Source: Paenibacillus xylaniclasticus
GTDB lineage: Bacteria > Bacillota > Bacilli > Paenibacillales > Paenibacillaceae
Assembly (NCBI RefSeq): GCF_004001065.1
Contig: NZ_BIML01000007.1
Location: 62,001 to 126,000 of the forward strand
Length of the DNA stretch: 64,000 nucleotides
Direction of reading: 5' to 3'
Of this stretch, positions 57,867 to 64,000 are shown piece after piece (position 1 is the first letter of the stretch; the number at the start of each line of letters is the position of its first letter). The notes under the pieces are model-generated. The model had not been told where the DNA came from. It did not search any database and saw only the letters and a list, made by a program, of their open reading frames with translations. Made by a program: the position numbers and the translations under genes.

Positions 57867-59012
57867 ATGAATAGGTATTATTTTGATCATGCGGCAACAT
57901 CGCCGATGCGGCAGGAAGCGATATCGGCGATGGTTGACGTTATGAGCAGCGGGCCGGGCAATCCGTCCAGCATGCATTGGTATGGGCGTGAGGCGCGCCA
58001 GCGCGTTAATCGGGCTCGAGATACTATTGCATCGCTAATCGGAGCAAAGCCTGCCCAGCTTTTATTCACCAGCGGCGGGACAGAAAGTGACAATCTCGCG
58101 ATAATCGGAGCCGCACGGGCAATGCAGGAACGAGGTAAGACGCATATTATTACGAGCGCCATTGAGCATCATGCGGTGCTTTACGCTTGTCAGTCGCTGC
58201 AGAGGGAAGGTTTCGAGCTGACGATACTGCCTGTCGATCAGAGCGGACAATTGTCCGTTGATGTCGTTCGCGAAGCGATGACGGATCGGACGGCGCTGGT
58301 CAGTGTAATGTATGCGAACAATGAAGTCGGTACTGTTCAGCCGATCGAAGCGATCGGTGAGGCGGTCAGAGCGCGAGGAGCACTTTTCCACGTTGACGCG
58401 GTGCAGGCACTAGGTTCCTTGTCGATTAATGTGGGGAGATTGCCTGTGGACCTCATGAGCTTCTCTGCACATAAGATTAACGGACCGCAAGGGGTAGGAG
58501 CGCTGTATGTCGGAAATACGGTTGCATTATCCCCGCTGCTTCACGGCGGTTCGCAGGAACGCAAACGAAGAGCAGGCACTGAGAACGTTGCCGGTATCAC
58601 TGGCTTTGCGGCAGCATTGAAAGCGGCAGTGGACGAGTTGGCTTCTCGGAAACTTTTTATGGACCAGCTTCGTCAACAATGGGTAGACCTGATGCTTCTA
58701 GCGACTGAGGGCAATATTGTCGTGAATGGTCATCCGACAGATCGGCTTCCGCATATTGTGAACATCAGCTTTCTAGGGATTGATACGGAGACGATGCTGA
58801 TGAATTTGGATATGGCAGGAATTGCAGTATCTGGCGGTTCAGCCTGCACATCCGGTTCGCTGGAACGTTCGCATGTGTTAGCTGCAATGGCAGTAGGTGA
58901 AGATAGGTTGATGTCTGCCGTACGGTTCAGCTTCGGAATGGGGAATACTTTGGAGGAATTGAACGAAGCGGCGAAATCGGTTGAAACGATTGTCCGCCGA
59001 CTGCGTAAATAA
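57867..59012 (+). CDS. iscS: Cysteine desulfurase (YrvO/IscS type)
   Basis: A 381-residue class V PLP enzyme. The PLP lysine is in SAHKINGP near residue 202, with FTSGGTESDN, and the catalytic Cys loop is SGGSACTSGSLERS near 326 (the longer loop of group I desulfurases). It provides persulfide sulfur, most likely to MnmA encoded just upstream on the other strand, and perhaps to TcdA. Downstream of cymR as in Bacillus yrvO. Confidence 0.94.
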   Translation: MNRYYFDHAATSPMRQEAISAMVDVMSSGPGNPSSMHWYGREARQRVNRARDTIASLIGAKPAQLLFTSGGTESDNLAIIGAARAMQERGKTHIITSAIEHHAVLYACQSLQREGFELTILPVDQSGQLSVDVVREAMTDRTALVSVMYANNEVGTVQPIEAIGEAVRARGALFHVDAVQALGSLSINVGRLPVDLMSFSAHKINGPQGVGALYVGNTVALSPLLHGGSQERKRRAGTENVAGITGFAAALKAAVDELASRKLFMDQLRQQWVDLMLLATEGNIVVNGHPTDRLPHIVNISFLGIDTETMLMNLDMAGIAVSGGSACTSGSLERSHVLAAMAVGEDRLMSAVRFSFGMGNTLEELNEAAKSVETIVRRLRK

Positions 59013-59033
59013 TTCCCAAGGAGGCCACTCCTC

Positions 59034-59585
59034 TTGATTAAGCTGCAGCAGCTTATCGGATTGCCGATCGTCGACCTGCATACAGGCAAACAATCTGGCA
59101 AAGTGAAGGATGCTTGGTTCGACGAGCACTGGATGATGCAAGGCATTGTGGTGGAGTCCGCAAGATGGCTCCCGCCTAAGGAGCGATTATTGCCTTGGAA
59201 TAAGGTTGCCTCTTGCGGTGAGGATGCGATTCTAATCGATGGCGGGGATGCTGTCGTTCCGAAGGATAATCGATGGACAGGCCGCAGCTTTCAGTCCGGG
59301 CAGCTAAAGCTTAAAGATTTGCCGGTTATTACGGTACAAGGTACTCAGCTTGGTCGTGTATCGGATGTTTATTTTGAGCCCATTTCGGGTACACAAATAG
59401 TAGGATACGAGCTGACGGACGGTTTTATCTCGGATTTGCTGGAAGGACGCAAATGGCTGAGAACGCCGGAAGAATCGGATACTGTATTGCTCGGGGAAGA
59501 TGCGATAATTGTTCCGGCTTGCTGCGAAGCACAGCTGCTGCCGGTCGCATCTTCCGATTCGGATATAGGGAGAAATGGAAGATGA
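59034..59585 (+). CDS. PRC-barrel domain protein
   Basis: 183 residues with two PRC-barrel-like halves: LIGLPIVDLHTGKQSGKVKDAW... (about 7-80) and VITVQGTQLGRVSDVYFEPISGTQIVGYELTDG (about 98-170). PRC barrels bind RNA-processing or photosynthetic partners; the role here is unknown. TTG 59034 follows AAGGAGGCC. The stop overlaps the next gene by 4 bases, and the pair follows the desulfurase on the same strand. Confidence 0.83.
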   Translation: MIKLQQLIGLPIVDLHTGKQSGKVKDAWFDEHWMMQGIVVESARWLPPKERLLPWNKVASCGEDAILIDGGDAVVPKDNRWTGRSFQSGQLKLKDLPVITVQGTQLGRVSDVYFEPISGTQIVGYELTDGFISDLLEGRKWLRTPEESDTVLLGEDAIIVPACCEAQLLPVASSDSDIGRNGR

Positions 59586-59782
59586 TGAGATGTCCTAATT
59601 GCAATTCCAAAGACATCGGTAAAATCGGTTCCCATCAGTATTATTGCTGGGGCTGTTTCATCGAACTGACCGTCAACGGTGAGAAAATGTCGGTGTATCA
59701 AGTGGAGGAGGACGGAACGCTCAGTTCGCTGGACGATTTGTTCTTCGAAGAAGAAATGCCGCAAATTCATGCAAATGGATGA
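59582..59782 (+). CDS. Small zinc-ribbon protein
   Basis: 66 residues with two CxxC pairs (CPNC near residues 4-7 and CWGC near 22-25) forming a rubredoxin-like zinc ribbon, followed by an acidic tail. ATG 59582 overlaps the PRC-barrel stop (ATGA), suggesting coupled translation. The open frame extends upstream to 59453, but this overlaps the PRC gene and has no ribosome site. Function unknown. Confidence 0.75.
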   Translation: MMRCPNCNSKDIGKIGSHQYYCWGCFIELTVNGEKMSVYQVEEDGTLSSLDDLFFEEEMPQIHANG

Positions 59783-59820
59783 AGGCTCGCTTGAACCGGC
59801 CAATGTAAGAGGAATAGCTT

Positions 59821-59848
59821 GCAGGCGTCCCATGGGGACGTCTGTTTT
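59821..59848 (+). terminator. Hairpin after the zinc-ribbon gene
   Basis: AGGCGTCCC / GGGACGTCT arms, tight loop, followed by GTTTTGC. A weak terminator. Confidence 0.5.
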
Positions 59849-59859
59849 GCATTTCACCG

Positions 59860-59898
59860 AAGCCCTCTGCAAGCATGCGCCTGTAGGGAGCTTTTTTA
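59860..59898 (+). terminator. Second terminator-like hairpin after the zinc-ribbon gene
   Basis: AGCCCT and AGGGAGCT flank a loop of about 18 bases containing a small GCATGC palindrome; six T follow. Confidence 0.55.
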
Positions 59899-60040
59899 TT
59901 TTTGTACAGATAAGCGTAAAAAGAGAGTCAGCAGGGGCTGATAGGTCGTAAATTTGTGCTGAGTGAAGGATGATCCGAACCGCTTGTACATATAATGAAT
60001 GAGTATGACGCTGCTGCTCAAAGAAGGAGGCGCGTGCTCG

Positions 60041-61108
60041 GTGGACCGTTTCACGAACAACCGCATATTTCGGCTGCTGGTCTATACGATTCTCGGTCTC
60101 GTTGTCGTGTACATGCTGCTTTTATTGAAGCCGATATTTTTACATGTTTATTCGTTCTTGAAGGCCGTGCTGGCACCTTTCTTTATTGCGATGATTATTT
60201 CTTATGTGCTGAATCCAATCGTTACGCTTCTCAGCGACCGGAAGATGCCGAGAACGGTCGCCGTCTTGCTGATTTACGCTGTATTCTGCACATCTCTCAT
60301 CGTCGTGCTGATGAATGTCATCCCGATGTTTATGGAGCAGCTGCAGGAGTTGAACAAGCATGCGCCGGAATTAACGATGCGTGCGAAAAATTTGGTCGAT
60401 GACCTGAACAATTCGATGCTGCCAGACAGCATTCAGACGGGTATTAATAATTCGATATACAAAATGGAGAAAAAGCTGTCCGAGTCGGTATTTGATCTCG
60501 TTAACAATATTGGCGCAATGGTAAACGTGCTGTTCATCCTGTTTATTATTCCGTTCTTGTCGTTCTACATATTGAAGGACTTCGAGGTGTTCGAGCGGAC
60601 GGTCATAACGTATGTGCCGAAGAGCCACCGCCAGCATACGGTCCGGCTGTTGAAGGATATCGATGCCGCGCTCGGCAGCTATATTCGGGGACAATTTCTC
60701 GTCTGCCTGATCGTCGGCGTGCTCGCTTATCTCGGCTATTGGATCATCGGCATGCCTTATCCACTGCTGCTGGCCGCTGTCGTAGCGGTTACGAATGTAA
60801 TTCCTTATTTGGGACCGTTCTTCGGTGCGGCTCCTGCACTGCTGATGTCAGCAACGATATCGATCAAAATGATGATTCTCGTTGTTGTCGTTAATACGCT
60901 CTGCCAAATACTTGAAAGCAATGTGGTATCCCCACAGGTTGTCGGCCGTACGCTTCATATGCATCCACTGTCGATTATTTTTGCGCTGCTTGTCGGCGGG
61001 GAGCTTGCGGGCATTGCTGGTATGATTTTAGCTGTGCCGATTTTCGCTGCATTAAAGGTCATCGTGCAGCATATCTTCGCTTATTATGTTAGGAGACGAA
61101 CAATTTGA
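60041..61108 (+). CDS. AI-2E family transporter (YrrI-like permease)
   Basis: 355 residues with about seven or eight membrane segments and the family C-terminal LESNVVSPQVVGRTLHMHPLSIIFALLVGGELAGIAGMILAVP motif. The family name comes from E. coli TqsA; many Bacillota members are ion or osmolyte exporters, so the substrate is unknown. Start GTG 60041 has AGGAGG (60025-60030) upstream; ATG 59999/60005 are before that site. Located before alaS as in Bacillus. Confidence 0.88.
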   Translation: MDRFTNNRIFRLLVYTILGLVVVYMLLLLKPIFLHVYSFLKAVLAPFFIAMIISYVLNPIVTLLSDRKMPRTVAVLLIYAVFCTSLIVVLMNVIPMFMEQLQELNKHAPELTMRAKNLVDDLNNSMLPDSIQTGINNSIYKMEKKLSESVFDLVNNIGAMVNVLFILFIIPFLSFYILKDFEVFERTVITYVPKSHRQHTVRLLKDIDAALGSYIRGQFLVCLIVGVLAYLGYWIIGMPYPLLLAAVVAVTNVIPYLGPFFGAAPALLMSATISIKMMILVVVVNTLCQILESNVVSPQVVGRTLHMHPLSIIFALLVGGELAGIAGMILAVPIFAALKVIVQHIFAYYVRRRTI

Positions 61109-61134
61109 CAGCCGTTAAGGGTGAGAGCTATACT
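61105..61134 (+). promoter_or_regulatory. Promoter for the alaS T-box leader
   Basis: TTGACA (61105-61110) overlaps the stop of the AI-2E gene; 18 bases on is TATACT (61129-61134). A further TATAAT at 61153-61158 has no good -35 at the right distance. Confidence 0.65.
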
Positions 61135-61140
61135 TGAATG

Positions 61141-61432
61141 AGGTGTGCTTGATATAATAGGTTGAAATCTACGATGAAGTCGTAGTAAGCCATAGCCCGT
61201 CAATCAGAGAAGGTTCTCTTCGCGTTGTAATGAAGCGTGATGGCTGTAAGGAACCGTTGACGAAGAATGGCCGAAGCTGGCTTCGGAGAGTGAATGAACT
61301 TCACCGGCTTCGGAACCGTTATTGTCCGAATGAAGGCGATTGTCCGTTATAAGTATGCAAGCTTGCATAAGAGGGCAATAACCAGGGTGGTACCGCGAGA
61401 TTCTCGTCCCTGTCTATAGCAGGGCTTTTTTT
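61141..61432 (+). promoter_or_regulatory. T-box riboswitch upstream of alaS
   Basis: The T-box core CCAGGGTGGTACCGCGAG (61382-61399) matches the consensus exactly. Upstream stems include CTACGA / TCGTAG and a GTCAA...TTGAC stem enclosing GGTTC / GAACC. The terminator CCCTG / CAGGG (61408-61424) is followed by seven T. Presumed ligand: uncharged tRNA-Ala. Confidence 0.92.
61408..61432 (+). terminator. T-box regulated terminator before alaS
   Basis: CCCTG / CAGGG arms with flanking pairing to the T-box region, 7-base loop, seven T. Confidence 0.85.
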
Positions 61433-61484
61433 GTTTACCGTCTGTTTTTGTTGTTACTGTCAATATTGAGGAGGCCAATTCATC

Positions 61485-64000
61485 ATGAAAGCTAGTGAAA
61501 TCCGTTCCAAATGGCTTGCTTTCTTCGAAAGCAAAGGACACCACATCGAACCGAGCGCATCGCTCGTGCCGCATAACGATCCGTCGCTGCTCTGGATCAA
61601 TGCCGGAATGGCGCCACTAAAGCCGTATTTTGACGGACGCATTATTCCGGACAATCCGCGTATTACGAATTCGCAGAAATGTATTCGCACGAACGACATC
61701 GAGAATGTCGGCAAAACGCGCCGTCACCATACGTTCTTCGAGATGCTGGGTAACTTCTCGATCGGCGATTACTTCAAGGAAGAGGTCATTACTTGGGCGT
61801 GGGAGTTTCTTACCGACAAGAAGTGGATTGGCTTCGATCCGAATCGTCTGTCTGTAACGGTGTATCCAGAGGACGAAGAAGCGTACAAGCTGTGGAATGA
61901 GAAAATCGGTCTGCCTGCAGAGCGTATCTATAAGCTGGAAGATAACTTCTGGGATATTGGTGAAGGCCCTTGTGGTCCATGTACAGAAATTTTCTATGAC
62001 CGCGGTGAGAAGTACGGTGACCTGAACGATCCGGAATGCTGGCCAGGAGGCGAGAACGAGCGTTTCCTAGAGGTATGGAATCTCGTATTCTCCCAGTTCA
62101 ATCATAACAAGGACGGCAGCTACACGCCGCTTCCGAACAAGAACATCGATACCGGTGCTGGTCTTGAACGGTTCGCTTCCATTCTGCAGGATGTGGATTC
62201 GAACTTCGATACCGATTTGTTCCTTCCGCTGATTAACCGTACGTGTGAGATCGCGGGAGTTGCATACCGCCAGAACGAAGAGCATGATGTTGCGCTCAAA
62301 GTTATTGCTGACCATATTCGCACCGTCGCTTTCGCTGTCGGAGACGGTGTTCTTCCTTCGAACGAAGGTCGCGGCTACGTCATTCGCCGGTTGCTTCGTC
62401 GTGCCGTTCGTTATGGCAAAGCGTTAGGAGTCGACCGTCCATTCCTGTTCGAGTTGACGAAGATCGTAGGCGACATCATGGGCGTGTACTATCCAGAAGT
62501 CGTCGATAAACGCGAGTTCATCGAGCGCGTCATTCGTACGGAGGAAGAACGATTCCATGAGACGCTGTCGGACGGCCTAACGCTGCTTGCAGCGCTTGTT
62601 GAGCAAGCTCGTGCGGAAGGCCGCAGCGAGATTGGCGGAGATGATGCATTCCGCCTATATGACACGTATGGCTTCCCGTTCGATCTGACGGAAGATTATG
62701 CGGCGGAGAACGGCTTGACTGTCGATCGCGCCGGCTTTGATTCGGCTATGGAAGCACAGCGTGAGCGTGCGCGTGCAGCACGGCAAGAGACCGGCGGCAT
62801 GAATGTGCAGGGCGGACCGCTGTCTGATCTGACGGAGAAGTGTGAGTTCGTCGGTTATACGACGTTGGAGGCACAAGGCAAAATTACGGCGATCGTTCAC
62901 GAGGACGCGCTTGTAGATATTGCTGGCGAAGGCAGCCGCGTGCTCGTATTGCTTGACCGGACGCCATTCTATGCAGAGAGCGGCGGCCAAGTCGGCGACC
63001 GCGGCGTTATTGAGGGCAACGGCTTTGTCCTTCACGTCGAAGACGTAACGAAAGCGCCGCATGGACAGCCGGTACATCATGCGGTTGTGGCAAGCGGTAC
63101 GATTCGCGTTGGCGAAAGCGTGCAAGCCAGCGTTGCCCGTGATCTGCGCGATGATATTACGAAAAACCATACAGCAACGCACCTTCTGCACAAAGCGCTC
63201 AAGGAAGTGCTCGGCGAGCACGTGAACCAAGCGGGCTCGTTGGTTAAAGCGGACAGCCTGCGCTTCGACTTCTCGCACTTTGGTGCGATTACGGAGGAAG
63301 AACTGGCTGAGATCGAGCGTCGCGTTAACGAGCAAATATGGAAAGGCACGCCGGTCATCATCGAAAGTATGGCTATCGCAGAGGCAAAAGCAATGGGAGC
63401 AATGGCGCTGTTCGGCGAGAAATATGGAGACATCGTCCGCGTTGTGCAAGTTGGAACCTACAGCATCGAGCTGTGCGGCGGCATTCACGTAGACAATACA
63501 GCTCAGATCGGTACGTTTAAGCTAATTGCCGAGAGCGGCATTGGCTCCGGCGTTCGCCGGATTGAAGCTGTAACGGGACGACATGCGTACACGTATATGG
63601 AAAGCCAATTCGATCTTCTGAAGCAGGCGGCTGGCTTGCTGAAGTCGAATATGGCGGACGTGCCGAAGCGGATCGAAGCGCTGTTCGGCCAAGTGAAGGA
63701 GCTCAGCCGCGATAATGAATCGCTGCAGGCGAAGCTGAGCCGGATCGAGGCCGGTTCGCTGATTGAGCAGGCCAAAACGGTCGGCGGCGTTACAGTGCTG
63801 ACAGCAGCCGTAAGCGCGCCGAGCATGGATGCGCTGCGCGGTATCGTTGACGAGCTTAAATCGAAGCTGTCTTCGGCTGTCATCGTATTGGGCGCTGCAC
63901 AAGAAGAGAAGGTTAACCTCGTCGCATCGGTATCGCCGGACCTCGTGAAGAAAGGGCTGAACGCCGGCAAGCTGGTTAAGGAAGCGGCTGCGCTGTGCGG
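61485..64000 (+). CDS. alaS: Alanyl-tRNA synthetase (3' end outside window)
   Basis: The open frame runs from ATG 61485 to the window end, about 838 residues of a usual 875-880. Class II catalytic core ([27 protein letters not shown]), editing domain with [11 protein letters not shown] (near 563) and [13 protein letters not shown] (near 664), and the start of the C-Ala domain. No stop was found, so the gene is cut by the window, not damaged. GAGGAGG precedes the start. Confidence 0.97.
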   Translation, partial: MKASEIRSKWLAFFESKGHHIEPSASLVPHNDPSLLWINAGMAPLKPYFDGRIIPDNPRITNSQKCIRTNDIENVGKTRRHHTFFEMLGNFSIGDYFKEEVITWAWEFLTDKKWIGFDPNRLSVTVYPEDEEAYKLWNEKIGLPAERIYKLEDNFWDIGEGPCGPCTEIFYDRGEKYGDLNDPECWPGGENERFLEVWNLVFSQFNHNKDGSYTPLPNKNIDTGAGLERFASILQDVDSNFDTDLFLPLINRTCEIAGVAYRQNEEHDVALKVIADHIRTVAFAVGDGVLPSNEGRGYVIRRLLRRAVRYGKALGVDRPFLFELTKIVGDIMGVYYPEVVDKREFIERVIRTEEERFHETLSDGLTLLAALVEQARAEGRSEIGGDDAFRLYDTYGFPFDLTEDYAAENGLTVDRAGFDSAMEAQRERARAARQETGGMNVQGGPLSDLTEKCEFVGYTTLEAQGKITAIVHEDALVDIAGEGSRVLVLLDRTPFYAESGGQVGDRGVIEGNGFVLHVEDVTKAPHGQPVHHAVVASGTIRVGESVQASVARDLRDDITKNHTATHLLHKALKEVLGEHVNQAGSLVKADSLRFDFSHFGAITEEELAEIERRVNEQIWKGTPVIIESMAIAEAKAMGAMALFGEKYGDIVRVVQVGTYSIELCGGIHVDNTAQIGTFKLIAESGIGSGVRRIEAVTGRHAYTYMESQFDLLKQAAGLLKSNMADVPKRIEALFGQVKELSRDNESLQAKLSRIEAGSLIEQAKTVGGVTVLTAAVSAPSMDALRGIVDELKSKLSSAVIVLGAAQEEKVNLVASVSPDLVKKGLNAGKLVKEAAALC

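Noticed and set aside
61485-64000. alaS considered a pseudogene because no stop codon is found
   Set aside because: The frame is intact to the last base with all motifs; it is simply cut by the window end.

Overview
The window is a stretch of core chromosome from an endospore-forming Bacillota, most likely Paenibacillaceae (Paenibacillus or a close relative). The evidence is gene content and order. The window carries homologues of spoIIB, spoIVFA, spoIVFB, spo0B, safA, bofC and spoVB, and the order spoIIB-maf-radC-mreBCD-minCD-spoIVFAB-rplU-prp-rpmA-spo0B-obg-pheB...safA-bofC-ruv-queA-tgt-yajC...spoVB-comN-secDF-recJ-apt-relA-dtd-hisS-aspS-tcdA-rarA-cymR-iscS-mnmA-...-alaS follows the Bacillus subtilis map closely. 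Differences from B. subtilis (rodA after minD, split secD/secF, a membrane-anchored Spo0B, ruvC present) fit Paenibacillaceae. I found no rRNA, tRNA, insertion sequence, prophage, CRISPR array or defence island. Almost every gene is on the + strand.

Layout. 1-7.8 kb: cell-shape and division cluster (spoIIB end, DUF4321, maf, radC, mreBCD, minCD, rodA), closed by a terminator. 7.9-11.8 kb: a three-gene catabolic cassette (allantoinase, M20 amidohydrolase/deacylase, D-2-hydroxyacid dehydrogenase) inserted between rodA and spoIVFA. 11.9-18.5 kb: spoIVFA-spoIVFB, an RNase E/G, the rplU-prp-rpmA ribosomal operon with its L21 leader, and spo0B-obg. 18.6-22.4 kb: pheB-hom-thrB-pheA amino-acid operon. 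22.7-25.4 kb: spore genes safA (with a large tandem repeat) and bofC. 25.5-32.5 kb: ruvCAB, a SpoIID-like protein, queA-tgt-yajC. 32.5-36.9 kb: membrane proteins on both strands, spoVB and comN. 36.9-43 kb: secD-secF-CDF-recJ-apt. 43-50 kb: relA-dtd, a small ORF, a possible small-RNA locus, and T-box-controlled hisS-aspS. 50-57 kb: tcdA, rarA, mntH, a CorC-family protein, and mnmA on the minus strand. 57.3-64 kb: cymR-iscS-PRC barrel-zinc ribbon, an AI-2E family permease, and T-box-controlled alaS, cut by the window end.

How the genes work together. Envelope growth (MreBCD, RodA, SecDF-YajC, PAP2 phosphatase, SpoVB) and septum placement (MinCD) sit beside sporulation checkpoint genes. SpoIVFA, SpoIVFB and BofC form the pro-sigma-K checkpoint. 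SafA builds the coat. Spo0B feeds the phosphorelay. Translation is served by L21, L27 and their protease Prp, HisRS, AspRS and AlaRS under T-box control, Dtd, and the tRNA modifiers QueA, Tgt, MnmA and TcdA. CymR and IscS link cysteine supply to MnmA thiolation. Candidate sporulation-sigma promoters are visible ahead of spoIVFA, safA and bofC.

The least-explained features are a possible short RNA downstream of four 11-bp-spaced repeats (46214-46334), the SafA repeat domain, a CDF-family protein lacking the usual metal ligands, the membrane-anchored Spo0B, an RNase E/G without its zinc-link cysteines, paired operator-like sites before mntH, and a co-translated PRC-barrel/zinc-ribbon pair. I do not see convincing evidence of a wholly new multi-gene system.
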